The position numbers were made by a program, and so were the translations under genes. Shown here in pieces: positions 41,709-50,150 of a stretch of DNA of 50,150 nucleotides. The notes beneath the pieces were generated by a model. The model did no database searches. It was given only the letters and a program-made list of their open reading frames with translations, and was not told where the DNA came from. Position 1 is the stretch's first letter; each line of letters starts with the position of its first letter. The DNA is taken from assembly GCA_026225255.1 (NCBI GenBank), contig JAMFSJ010000034.1:1-50150 (forward strand), read 5' to 3'. The DNA is from Methylacidimicrobium fagopyrum (lineage in GTDB: Bacteria > Verrucomicrobiota > Verrucomicrobiia > Limisphaerales > UBA11358).

Positions 41709-44700
41709 TCACGGCGAATATTCTAACCGATAAAAGCGTTGCAGAAAATTCGTGGTCTGCGGATCGTTGAACAACCAGATCCCATTCGTCGCCATCAAGT
41801 TGGTCGCCACCGATTGCCAGCCGCCGATGGAAAGTAGATTGGTCGAGGTTTGTAAAATGTAATTTACCCCCGGTGAACCGGCGAGGCCAAGCGTCACGCT
41901 GCCGTCGGGATTGGCGACGACGCCGTTGATGTTCGGCGGCAACACGATGGTCAAGTTCGCTACGCTGCTCGTGACGACGCCAAAAATATTCGTGGCGAAT
42001 AAAGTGTAATTGCCCGCGCTGTTGGTCGTGACGGCGGTGAGAGTCAGAATGTTTGTGGTCGCGCCGGAGATGCTGCCGCCGTTCACGAGATTGGTGCCGT
42101 TTTTGCGCCATTGATAAACCACCGGCATGTCACTATTCACCGTCGCACTGAAAACGGCGTTGCTGCCAATGAAAACAACGAGGTTCGTCGGTGGCGTGAC
42201 AATCACCGGCGGCAATCCCAGCTGCACCGAAACATCGTCCAGACCGAGGTAGCTATTGTCATTACGCGCACCGAATTGGAGCACGGTATTATTGGTGGTG
42301 GCGGTCACGACAAATTGCAGATTCGTCCAATTCAATTGGGCAACATTTGTTTTGTTATAAAGTGATTGGCCGCTCCACGAAACGCTGAATGTGTTTGGAT
42401 TACTGCGATTGCCTCGCAAGGCATTGCATAACCAAAGTGAGAGTAAATATTTTTGGCCGGGCAACGTCGGCAACAGTTGCGAGAGATAAGCATTCGTGCC
42501 CGCCTCGCCCAGCAAGGCGACATAAGAACCGGAATGTGGGTTGATGGTAAAGCCGCTGGTCGGATCGGTGAAACTGGTGCCCACATAATTGGCCTGTCCG
42601 CTCGTGCCGACCAGCGTCCAACTGGTAAAATCGCCGGTCTCAAAGCCGCCGTTGAAAACAAGTGATTGGCCGACCAATAAATTATTCGTGATCCATTGCA
42701 CCCAGCCGCTGGTCAAATTCGTCACCGGAATTGCGACATTGTAAATACCCGCGATCAGGTTGGTCGCGGCCGGTGTGAGCGTAAAATTCACCGTCGTTTG
42801 CGCGCCGCCATTCAAGCTGCCATTCGTGGTTGAAACATTGAACCACGACGACGAATTACCCACGCTCCAGTTCAAAGCCGTCCCGCTGATATTGGTCAAC
42901 ACCACTGCCTGCACCGCGGGCGCAAACGGGCCGCCGACCGGGCCGATGAAATTAAAACTATTCGTCGGCAGGAGCGCCAACGAATCATTCACCGTCACCG
43001 TAAATAAACGGCTGTGACCGATGCTGCTGGTGACATTGGAAAACCAAAGCGTGGCGGTATAATTGCCGACGCTCAAACTCGAGACGCCAGCACCATTCAG
43101 ACTGACGACGACCGCTTCGCCTGCGCCTGATGACAACGTATCGCCACCGAGCGAGACGTTGAGCCACGCCGAAGTATTGATGAGCGACCACGTCAATGCC
43201 GACGCGCTGGCGTTGGTCAGATAAAATGTTTGAGTGGAAATATTGAACGGCCCCGCGCTGGGTCCGACCGCGGTGAAACCGAAATTGGAAACGACGATGA
43301 GCGGATCAGGATTGAGCAGAGCGTTGATGAAATTTGTTCCGTTCGGCGTGCCCAAACCCGTGCACAAATCGTAACCCGGCACGGCGTAAAACGCATTCGG
43401 ACTGGAAGTGGAAACATTGTTCCCCATCGTGACGTCGTGAAACGTAGAATTATAAGTGGATTGATTCGCCAGTTCATAAAGCGCTGGATTGATGAAACCG
43501 CCGGGCGGTTGGCTGTTGGCGGCCGCCTGTTCATTGACCAGCGCCATGAAACCGCCCCATAATGGCGCGGCGCAACTCGTGCCACCCACCGTGGTGGTGC
43601 TGCCATTGCCGTAATACACCGAAACATTATCGCCGGTCAACGCTACGTCCGGGATGTTGCGTTGCTTGCTAGAACCACCATTGTTCGCGAAAGAATTGAT
43701 GCCCATTTGCCAAGTGGGAATTGAATAATAGCTGCTCACGCCGCCGCTGCTGCCGACATAAGCACTAACCTGCGGATAATAACCCCAGTTCCATACCGTT
43801 TCGGAAGTATAATTACCGCCCACTGAAGCCGTGGACAGCGTGGTGCCGCCGACTTGGATGATGTATGGGCTGCTGGACGGAGCGGTGATGTTGCCCGCAT
43901 TATCCACGTAGCCGGTCGGAAAAGCGTCACTATCGCCCGACGCATTGAAATACGTCTGCCCCTGCGCAGCCATCTGTTTGAAAATATTATCCGTCGTTGC
44001 GTCCGGCCCGCCGCTCCAACCCCAAGAAGAACTTAAATTTTTCACAGTGTTACTAGCGGCCATCTGATTCAAAACATCGTTGGGAATGAAATTATTGAGA
44101 TTGCCTTCAAACACCACAATGGAACTCAAGCCGGGCGCCATGGCCATGGCCATCTCGATATCGAGCGACACTTCCGTATTACCGCTCCCGCTGCCCGTCG
44201 TGGGCGTGCCGCTAAAACCATCAATCAAAACCGTTTGGATTGGAATATTCGTCATGCCAGCCGCCGCCGCATAACTCGCGATGTCGTTAGAATAAAAACC
44301 ATCGAACTGCACCAAACCGACGGATTGACCCGCGCCCGTCAACGTGGTTCCCGGCGCATACGTCGCGCGAAAATCACTACCGAAATAAGTGCCGCCCGAA
44401 CCGGAGCCCACCCGTGGCGCCGCCGCCGTTGTCGGACGCACATGAAAATTGGGATGCGGCCGTGAATAATTATTCAATCCGCTGACGTCGGCGATGGGCA
44501 AAGAAATATCCACGGACGGTTCGCTGTCCGGCGCAAAAAAATTCCGCTTCTCGGACGGATGCTTATATATCTCCAGAGTGACGTGAAATGCTTTTTCCAC
44601 CGCCACCGCCGACCCTTTCACATCCAGCAAAAGTCGATTGTCATGCGTTGCCGTAATGGTCAGACCATTCGTCCGCGCAAAATTTTTAACCGCTTCATAA

Positions 44701-45041
44701 TCGGATTCTGTCGGGCCAAAACGCTCTGTGTATTCCGCCGGCGTCAAATAGTGGTGAAAATTGGGACAGCGCGGATCGTAAAGTTGTTGGAGAAAAACAT
44801 CCAGCCCAGCCGGATCGCGCAACGGCAAACCAATGGCGAGCGAAAGCTGATTCGTGGCCGATAATTTTCCCAGCGGCGTCAAGTGCGACACCACCTTGAG
44901 CATATGACCATGCAACCATTTACGGCCTGATTCCGCGCCCAATCCCGTTAGGGTGGCGATCAAAAAAAACACCACCGCTAGACCCGTTATTTTTCCGGCG
45001 ACAAAATTTTTCATAGTTTTGGCAAAGCCCTGCTTCGCCAT
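41709..45041 (-). CDS. Secreted S53 (sedolisin/kumamolisin) protease with multidomain C-terminus
   Basis: The 1110-residue protein has an N-terminal membrane or signal segment (about 20-36), then a pro-kumamolisin activation domain (about 60-190; LYDPRCPNFHHYLTPAEYTERFGP). The catalytic domain (about 215-570) shows E290 and D294 (NTEVSLDIEM), oxyanion Asp370 (ASGD) and nucleophile Ser489 (GGTSCAAP). A calcium-site-like segment lies further on (FHDVTMGNN). Two BACON-like repeats (about 580-790; SAWLNVSLGG, SSWFNVSTTNG), a carbohydrate-binding-like module (about 800-930; FNGGFETGDFTSW), an Ig-like domain (about 940-1030; QWRKNGTNL) and a Verrucomicrobia-style tail ending FYRLEYSP follow. S53 enzymes are acid-active endopeptidases. 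An alternative start is ATG 45014. Confidence 0.92.
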   Translation of the reverse strand: MAKQGFAKTMKNFVAGKITGLAVVFFLIATLTGLGAESGRKWLHGHMLKVVSHLTPLGKLSATNQLSLAIGLPLRDPAGLDVFLQQLYDPRCPNFHHYLTPAEYTERFGPTESDYEAVKNFARTNGLTITATHDNRLLLDVKGSAVAVEKAFHVTLEIYKHPSEKRNFFAPDSEPSVDISLPIADVSGLNNYSRPHPNFHVRPTTAAAPRVGSGSGGTYFGSDFRATYAPGTTLTGAGQSVGLVQFDGFYSNDIASYAAAAGMTNIPIQTVLIDGFSGTPTTGSGSGNTEVSLDIEMAMAMAPGLSSIVVFEGNLNNFIPNDVLNQMAASNTVKNLSSSWGWSGGPDATTDNIFKQMAAQGQTYFNASGDSDAFPTGYVDNAGNITAPSSSPYIIQVGGTTLSTASVGGNYTSETVWNWGYYPQVSAYVGSSGGVSSYYSIPTWQMGINSFANNGGSSKQRNIPDVALTGDNVSVYYGNGSTTTVGGTSCAAPLWGGFMALVNEQAAANSQPPGGFINPALYELANQSTYNSTFHDVTMGNNVSTSSPNAFYAVPGYDLCTGLGTPNGTNFINALLNPDPLIVVSNFGFTAVGPSAGPFNISTQTFYLTNASASALTWSLINTSAWLNVSLGGDTLSSGAGEAVVVSLNGAGVSSLSVGNYTATLWFSNVTSSIGHSRLFTVTVNDSLALLPTNSFNFIGPVGGPFAPAVQAVVLTNISGTALNWSVGNSSSWFNVSTTNGSLNGGAQTTVNFTLTPAATNLIAGIYNVAIPVTNLTSGWVQWITNNLLVGQSLVFNGGFETGDFTSWTLVGTSGQANYVGTSFTDPTSGFTINPHSGSYVALLGEAGTNAYLSQLLPTLPGQKYLLSLWLCNALRGNRSNPNTFSVSWSGQSLYNKTNVAQLNWTNLQFVVTATTNNTVLQFGARNDNSYLGLDDVSVQLGLPPVIVTPPTNLVVFIGSNAVFSATVNSDMPVVYQWRKNGTNLVNGGSISGATTNILTLTAVTTNSAGNYTLFATNIFGVVTSSVANLTIVLPPNINGVVANPDGSVTLGLAGSPGVNYILQTSTNLLSIGGWQSVATNLMATNGIWLFNDPQTTNFLQRFYRLEYSP

Positions 45042-45413
45042 TTCTTTCTGATTATTCTTCTTAATTCCCGCAAAGCACCCGTTCCACCACGCCCAAGATA
45101 AGTCAACATAAGCAAAAGGCGTTCCAAATCATAGGCGCAACTTCAATTTGGAAGAATAGGTTGAGCTAGGGTCAATATAGCTGCAAATCCGTCCCGGCTG
45201 AAATGTTCGCCTGAACACATAATCATAGTCCATGAGTCTCATTTATTCAAATTTCTGGGTGGTTGGAATGGCAACATATTTATATAATGCAAACTCGAAA
45301 CGGTTGCCATCCGCAACGGCGCGGGCAGAGTGATGCACCCTGCCCTGCCTCTCCACGATGACCACACTTTGCAAAAAAACTCTCGCAATGGTGCAATTCA
45401 ATCGAACCCCGCT
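45042..45413. other. Intergenic region downstream of metH
   Basis: These 372 bp lie between the metH stop and the S53 protease start (same strand), and must hold the protease promoter. A GGGCAG / CTGCCC hairpin (45324-45347) lies about 70 bp past metH and could terminate it, but has no T-tract. No gene or dispersed repeat was recognised. Confidence 0.5.
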
Positions 45414-48400
45414 TCACACCGGATTGTAATTCAACCACGGACCGAGCCAGCGTTCCATTTCGGCCAGCGGCTTGCCTTTGCGTTGCGCGAGGTCGGCTAC
45501 TTGATCTTTGCCGAGTTTGCCGACGGCGAAAAATTTCGATTCCGGATGCGCAAAATAAAGTCCGCTCACCGAACTGCCGGGCCACATGGCGAAACTTTCG
45601 GTCAGTTGAATGCCAGTGTTTTTCTCCACGTCGAGCAGGCTCCAAAGCGTGCCTTTTTCCGTGTGATCCGGACACGCCGGATAGCCCGGTGCTGGGCGGA
45701 TGCCGCGATATTTTTCCTCGATCAAATCTTCGGGTTTCAGATTTTCGGTTTTGCCAAAACCCCATTCGTCGCGAGTGCGCTTGTGCATGAATTCGGCATA
45801 AGCCTCGGCTAGACGATCCGCAATCGCTTCGATCATGATCGCGTTGTAATCGTCGAGATTTTTTTTGAAGGCATCAGCCAAGGCTTTGACTTCCTCGCCC
45901 GCCGTTACCGCAAACGCGCCGATGTAATCTGGCGCACCTTTGGGCGCGATGAAATCGGCCAAGCAATAATTCGGCGTGCCGTCGCCCTTCTCGATTTGTT
46001 GACGCAAAAAGTGCAGCGTCGTCAAAATTTTGGAGCGCGATTCATCCGTGTAAATTTCTACGTCATCGCCGACGCGGTTCGCGGGAAACAAGCCGTAAAC
46101 CGCACGCGGCATGAGCCATTTCTCCTCGATGACTTTGGCCAGCATCGCTTGCGCTTCGGCGAATAGTTTGGTCGCTTCTTCGCCGTGTTTTTCGTGCGTC
46201 AAAATTTTCGGATAAACCCCGCGCAATTCCCATGTGTGGAAAAATGGCGTCCAATCAATGAACTTGGAGATCTCCGCGAGCGAACCATTTTCAATATTGC
46301 GCACGCCGGTAAATTCCGGCTTCGCGAGTTCGTCAAATTTCAGTTTCGCTGCGTTGGCGCGGGCGGCATCTAGTGAAAGCAATTTCACTTGTTGATTACC
46401 GTGCTGAGCGCGGAGTTTTTCGTAATCTTCACGCAACTGTTTCACGAACGGCGCTTTGCCGTCCTTGCTCAACAAACTGCTCGTCACTGGCACGGCGCGG
46501 GAAGCGTCGAGCACGTGCACGACGGGTTCGCTGTAATGCTGCGCGATCTTCACTGCCGTGTGCGCCTTGCTGGTCGTCGCGCCACCGATGAGCAACGGCA
46601 CCTTGAAACCGGTGCGTTCCATTTCGCGGGCGACGTGAACCATTTCATCAAGCGACGGCGTGATCAAGCCGCTCAGGCCGATGATGTCCGCTTTTTCAAG
46701 CTTGGCGCGTTCGAGGATTTTTTCGCACGGCACCATCACACCCATGTCGATGACTTCGTAATTATTACATGCGAGCACGACGCCGACGATGTTCTTGCCG
46801 ATGTCATGCACATCGCCTTTGACGGTGGCGAGGATGACTTTGCCCTGCGCCTTAACGACTTCGCCACGCGCGAGCATCGCCGCCTTTTCGGCTTCCATGA
46901 ACGGCGTGAGATACGCGACGGATTTTTTCATCACGCGGGCGGATTTGACGACTTGGGGCAAAAACATTTTGCCCGCGCCAAACAGATCGCCGACCACGCT
47001 CATCCCCGCCATCAACGGGCCTTCGATAACCGTGAGCGGCTTGCCGTATTTGGCGCGCGCTTCTTCGGTGTCCGTATCGATATAAAGATCAATGCCCTTG
47101 ACCAACGAGTGCGAAAGCCGTTCTTCCACCGTGCCCTTGCGCCATTCTTCCTCAACCTTTTTATCGGACGCGGTCGTGCCGGCACTGGCGGCTTTCAGTT
47201 TTTCGCCGAAGGTCACGAGCCGTTCCGTCGCGTCGGGACGACGATTCAGTAAAACGTCTTCCACCAAATCTTTTAATTCCGGCTCGATCTCTTCGTAAAC
47301 TTCCAACATGCCCGCATTGACGATGCCCATGTCCATGCCGGCGCTGATGGCGTGAAACAAAAATGCGCTGTGCATCGCTTCGCGCACCGGATTATTGCCA
47401 CGAAAACCGAACGACACATTCGACACGCCGCCGCTGACTTTCGCGTGCGGCAGATTCGTTTTGATCCAACGTGTAGCTTCGATGAAATCCACCGCGTAGT
47501 TATTATGTTCCTCGATGCCCGTGCCGACGGTGAGGATGTTCGGATCGAAAATGATGTCTTCGGGCGGAAAACCGACTTCGTCCACGAGCAGGCGGTAGGC
47601 GCGTTCGCAGATGCGAATCTTATCCGCATAACTCGCCGCCTGGCCTTGTTCGTCAAAGGCCATGACAACGACCGCCGCGCCGTATTTTAAAACTTTGTGC
47701 GCGTGCTCGCGAAACTTCGCTTCGCCTTCTTTCATCGAGATTGAGTTCACGATGCCTTTGCCTTGCACGCATTTCAGGCCGGCTTCAATGACATCCCACT
47801 TCGACGAATCGACCATGAACGGCACCTTGGCAACTTCAGGTTCGCTGCCGAGCAATTGGAGAAAACGCGTCATCGCGGCGACGCCGTCGATCATCCCTTC
47901 GTCCATGCAGATATCAATGATGTTCGCGCCGTTCTCAACTTGCTGGCGCGCGATGGCAACGGCTTCCTCGTAATTATTTTCTTTGATGAGCTTCGCGAAC
48001 TTTGGCGAACCGGCCACGTTCGTGCGTTCACCGATCATGATGAACTGCCCGATCTGCTGCGTGAACGGTTGGGAACCGCTGAGGCGTAACGGAAGTGGAA
48101 CAAAGGACGCTCCGACGCCCTCTTCTCCCCCTGAGGGAGGAGAAGATTGGGGAGAGGAGGCATTTTTGTTTTCAGAAACCCCTCTCTCTGTTCGTTCCTC
48201 ACGGGGAGGCAGGGAGATGACACGATTCGTCTTTCGCTCCGTGAACTCACGCGGATGGCGGCCTTCCAGCGCCTTCGCGATCGCGGCAATATGCTCCGGC
48301 GTGTTGCCGCAGCAACCGCCGGCGATGTTGATCAAATTGCTTTGCGCAAATTCGCCGAGGAAATTGCCCATGTCTTCCGGCTTCAAATCAAAGCCCGTCT

Positions 48401-49316
48401 CCGACAACGGATTTGGTAAACCCGCGTTGGGATAACACGAAACCGCCGTGTCTGATTTCTGCGCCAGTTCGGCGAGAAACGGCCTCATTAAATCCGGCCC
48501 GAGCGAGCAGTTCAAACCGATCGCAATCGGTTTGACGTGCTTCATCGCATTCCAATAAGCCTCGATGGTTTGCGCGGAGATCATCGTTTCGCCACCGCGC
48601 CCGACGGCAGCGGAGATCATGATCGGCAGAATTTTTTTATCCTGCTCAAACACTTCTTGAATCGCCACCAACGCCGCTTTGGCATTGAGCGAATCGAAGA
48701 TCGTTTCCACCAAGAGCAAATCTGAACCGCCCGCAATCAAGGCGCGCACCTGCTGCACATAAGCCGTTTTGACCTGATCAAACGTGCAGACGCGAAAGCC
48801 CGCGTCATCCGCATCCGGCGAATTAGACAGCGATACCGTCAACGGCCCGATCGCACCCGCGACGAAACGCGGCCGTCCGGTTTTGTTGGCGATGCGATCC
48901 GCCCATTCACGGCATTGCTTTGCGGATTGTTCGTTTACTTCCCACGCAAGATCGTTGAGAAATTTATTCTCAATAATGTTTTGATAAAATGCCGGATCTT
49001 TGCGGCCGCCGTGTTCGCGCGGATCGTCCACGAAAAATTCGCTCTGGCCGATGCTCGTCGCGGAAAAAGTGTTCGTCTCAATAATGTCCGCCCCGGCTTC
49101 AAGAAAACGGCGATGAATATCGCCAATCGTCGCCGCCTGCGTGAGCGAATAAAGATCGCCGTTATTCTTCAGATCCTTTTTGGAATCCTTGAACCGTTCG
49201 CCGCGGATCTCCGCCTCGCCCAAACCGTAAGTGCGGATGGTCGTGCCCATCGCGCCATCAATGATGACGATACGTTCACGGAGCGCGCGTTGGAGGAGTT
49301 CAGCATTGTTCGACAT
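45414..49316 (-). CDS. metH: Cobalamin-dependent methionine synthase MetH
   Basis: The 1300-residue MetH methylates homocysteine from 5-methyltetrahydrofolate through methylcobalamin. The start at 49316 aligns with E. coli MetH. Modules: homocysteine-binding (about 1-350) with zinc ligands C270, C335 and C336 ([19 protein letters not shown]); pterin-binding (about 425-680; [30 protein letters not shown]); cap plus B12-binding (about 700-930), with DVHDIGKN at 835-842, whose His837 is the lower axial ligand; and AdoMet reactivation (about 980-1300; [27 protein letters not shown]). Between the first two modules is an unusually long Ser/Pro/Glu/Gly-rich linker (about 367-410) encoded by a palindromic repeat. 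No cobalamin riboswitch is evident upstream. Confidence 0.96.
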   Translation of the reverse strand: MSNNAELLQRALRERIVIIDGAMGTTIRTYGLGEAEIRGERFKDSKKDLKNNGDLYSLTQAATIGDIHRRFLEAGADIIETNTFSATSIGQSEFFVDDPREHGGRKDPAFYQNIIENKFLNDLAWEVNEQSAKQCREWADRIANKTGRPRFVAGAIGPLTVSLSNSPDADDAGFRVCTFDQVKTAYVQQVRALIAGGSDLLLVETIFDSLNAKAALVAIQEVFEQDKKILPIMISAAVGRGGETMISAQTIEAYWNAMKHVKPIAIGLNCSLGPDLMRPFLAELAQKSDTAVSCYPNAGLPNPLSETGFDLKPEDMGNFLGEFAQSNLINIAGGCCGNTPEHIAAIAKALEGRHPREFTERKTNRVISLPPREERTERGVSENKNASSPQSSPPSGGEEGVGASFVPLPLRLSGSQPFTQQIGQFIMIGERTNVAGSPKFAKLIKENNYEEAVAIARQQVENGANIIDICMDEGMIDGVAAMTRFLQLLGSEPEVAKVPFMVDSSKWDVIEAGLKCVQGKGIVNSISMKEGEAKFREHAHKVLKYGAAVVVMAFDEQGQAASYADKIRICERAYRLLVDEVGFPPEDIIFDPNILTVGTGIEEHNNYAVDFIEATRWIKTNLPHAKVSGGVSNVSFGFRGNNPVREAMHSAFLFHAISAGMDMGIVNAGMLEVYEEIEPELKDLVEDVLLNRRPDATERLVTFGEKLKAASAGTTASDKKVEEEWRKGTVEERLSHSLVKGIDLYIDTDTEEARAKYGKPLTVIEGPLMAGMSVVGDLFGAGKMFLPQVVKSARVMKKSVAYLTPFMEAEKAAMLARGEVVKAQGKVILATVKGDVHDIGKNIVGVVLACNNYEVIDMGVMVPCEKILERAKLEKADIIGLSGLITPSLDEMVHVAREMERTGFKVPLLIGGATTSKAHTAVKIAQHYSEPVVHVLDASRAVPVTSSLLSKDGKAPFVKQLREDYEKLRAQHGNQQVKLLSLDAARANAAKLKFDELAKPEFTGVRNIENGSLAEISKFIDWTPFFHTWELRGVYPKILTHEKHGEEATKLFAEAQAMLAKVIEEKWLMPRAVYGLFPANRVGDDVEIYTDESRSKILTTLHFLRQQIEKGDGTPNYCLADFIAPKGAPDYIGAFAVTAGEEVKALADAFKKNLDDYNAIMIEAIADRLAEAYAEFMHKRTRDEWGFGKTENLKPEDLIEEKYRGIRPAPGYPACPDHTEKGTLWSLLDVEKNTGIQLTESFAMWPGSSVSGLYFAHPESKFFAVGKLGKDQVADLAQRKGKPLAEMERWLGPWLNYNPV
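48105..48235. repeat. Palindromic repeat inside metH (linker-coding)
   Basis: The stretch contains CTTCTCC...GGAGAAG and CCCTCTCTC...GGCAGGGAG palindromes in the style of dispersed CCCTCTCCCC repeats. It is in frame with metH and encodes the Ser/Pro/Glu-rich linker between the homocysteine and pterin modules (residues about 367-410). No other copy was recognised in this window; a remnant of similar composition may lie at 1825-1855. Confidence 0.6.
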
Positions 49317-49497
49317 GCCTTCAAGATAAACCATGGCGGAATGATTTCAATTTAAAAATCAACGCATCTGGATATGATGATTCGAACTATAACAGGCACG
49401 ATTGAAACGAAATCGTCACCACTCATTCATTGACTCCCTGCCCTGCTTTGTTAAATTCATCGCTCGTTTTCACTGATTAATTCCGTTCATACAATTT

Positions 49498-50150
49498 ATG
49501 GCCAAAGCAACAAAATCAAATAAATACGTTTACACCTGGGGCAACAAAAAAGCTGACGGCGACGGCAGCATGAAAGCCCTGCTCGGCGGCAAAGGCGCAA
49601 ACCTTGCCGAAATGACGCGCATCGGTTTGCCGGTGCCGCCCGGTTTCACCATCACCACTGACGTTTGCACTTATTTTTACGCGAACAAACGCACTTATCC
49701 AGCCGTGCTGCAAGCGCAGATGGAAGCCGGCGTGGCCAACATGGAAAAAATCATGGGCTACAAATTCGGCGACGCGAAAGGTTTTCCGTTGTTGGTGGCC
49801 GTTCGTTCCGGTGCGCGCGATTCCATGCCCGGCATGATGGATACGATTTTGAACCTCGGTCTCAACGACGAAACCGTGTTGTCCCTCGTCGCCGCGACGA
49901 AGAACGAACGTTTCGCGTGGGATTGCTATCGTCGTTTCGTCCAGATGTATGGCGACGTCGTCCTCGGCGTGCAGAAGAAGGAAGGCGAAGACCACGAGCC
50001 GTTCGAGACCGTCATCGGCCACCTCAAGGACGAGCGTTATGGCACCCACGAGATCGAGGACACCAAGCTCAGCGTTGATGACCTCAAGGAGCTCGTCGTC
50101 CGGTTCAAGGCGCTCGTGAAGGAGCGCGCCGGCAAGGAGTTTCCCGCCAC
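49498..50150 (+). CDS. ppdK: Pyruvate, phosphate dikinase (N-terminal part, runs off the window)
   Basis: The frame is open from ATG 49498 to the end of the window (217 codons). The N-terminus [39 protein letters not shown] is the nucleotide-binding start of Ppd[14 protein letters not shown] and [23 protein letters not shown] follow, with the conserved Arg/Ser/Gly ATP-grasp loop. The enzyme interconverts pyruvate plus ATP and Pi with phosphoenolpyruvate, AMP and PPi, and fits gluconeogenesis from the pyruvate made by lactate oxidation. It diverges from metH over a 181-bp gap. Synonymous codons change sharply near 49,900-49,990: Lys is AAA 11 of 11 before and AAG 9 of 9 after; Glu is GAA 7 of 7 before and GAG 8 of 8 after. 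Confidence 0.95.
   Translation, partial: MAKATKSNKYVYTWGNKKADGDGSMKALLGGKGANLAEMTRIGLPVPPGFTITTDVCTYFYANKRTYPAVLQAQMEAGVANMEKIMGYKFGDAKGFPLLVAVRSGARDSMPGMMDTILNLGLNDETVLSLVAATKNERFAWDCYRRFVQMYGDVVLGVQKKEGEDHEPFETVIGHLKDERYGTHEIEDTKLSVDDLKELVVRFKALVKERAGKEFPA

Noticed and set aside
46389..47252. Plus-strand ORF of 287 codons opposite metH
   Set aside because: It is a shadow frame rich in Phe/His/Arg/Asp with no recognisable domain; MetH motifs on the other strand are unambiguous.
49335..49497. Cobalamin or SAM riboswitch in front of metH
   Set aside because: The 163-bp leader was read for a B12-box and for multi-helix riboswitch patterns; none was seen, and the gap is short for a shared divergent promoter region.

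Overview
The window reads as a chromosome segment of a soil or freshwater Verrucomicrobiota, most likely the subdivision 3 lineage (Limisphaerales/Pedosphaerales). This is inference from gene content: a PSD1 cytochrome protein paired with a DUF1501 protein, several Tat-exported enzymes, secreted sulfatases, a sedolisin-type protease with Ig-like and Verrucomicrobia-style C-terminal repeats, LL-diaminopimelate aminotransferase and a DUF6580 protein. No rRNA or tRNA gene, CRISPR array, prophage or transposase gene was recognised. Genes are GC-rich (roughly 55-58 percent by eye), with two lower-GC patches at 24.4-24.7 kb and 32.5-33.1 kb.

Layout. 0-1.75 kb: end of an RND efflux pump and its outer-membrane lipoprotein channel. 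1.97-5.74 kb: Der GTPase, acyltransferase-3 protein, membrane-anchored TPR protein. 5.95-8.34 kb: exported redox and repair genes (glutathione peroxidase, SGNH hydrolase, thioredoxin-like protein, MsrA). 8.5-10.57 kb: PII-ammonium transporter operon with a good sigma-54 promoter and a strong terminator. 10.8-12.05 kb: secreted serpin. 12.2-15.3 kb: lutABC lactate utilisation genes, with a palindromic repeat in each intercistronic gap. 15.4-17.75 kb: DUF6580 membrane protein, YfcE-like phosphodiesterase, PL5-like alginate lyase. 17.9-20.4 kb: tandem receiver-HDOD paralogues, one apparently decayed. 20.43-21.71 kb: repeat island with nested inverted-repeat elements and a 21-bp tandem array. 21.8-24.3 kb: dapL and a Tat metallophosphoesterase. 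24.4-31.5 kb: small AT-rich ORF, M13 peptidase, two sulfatases, NHL propeller protein. 31.7-38.1 kb: secreted hypothetical protein, RDD protein, DUF1501, PSD1. 38.5-41.3 kb: CHASE3-PAS protein and a CruF-like carotenoid protein. 41.7-49.3 kb: S53 protease and metH. 49.5 kb to the end: start of ppdK.

The genes suggest a heterotroph feeding on complex, partly sulfated polysaccharide and protein (alginate lyase, sulfatases, S53 and M13 peptidases, PSD1/DUF1501), with lactate oxidation and nitrogen-responsive ammonium uptake. The most unusual theme is a set of at least six short palindromic repeat families. They sit in leaders very close to start codons (lutB, lutC, the phosphodiesterase, the DUF1501 gene), form part of the signal-peptide region of both sulfatases, and fill an interdomain linker of MetH. 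The other strong oddities are the 21-bp array, which on the minus strand encodes a Lys/Cys heptad repeat, and an abrupt synonymous-codon switch inside ppdK. No complete new defence or biosynthetic system was identified.
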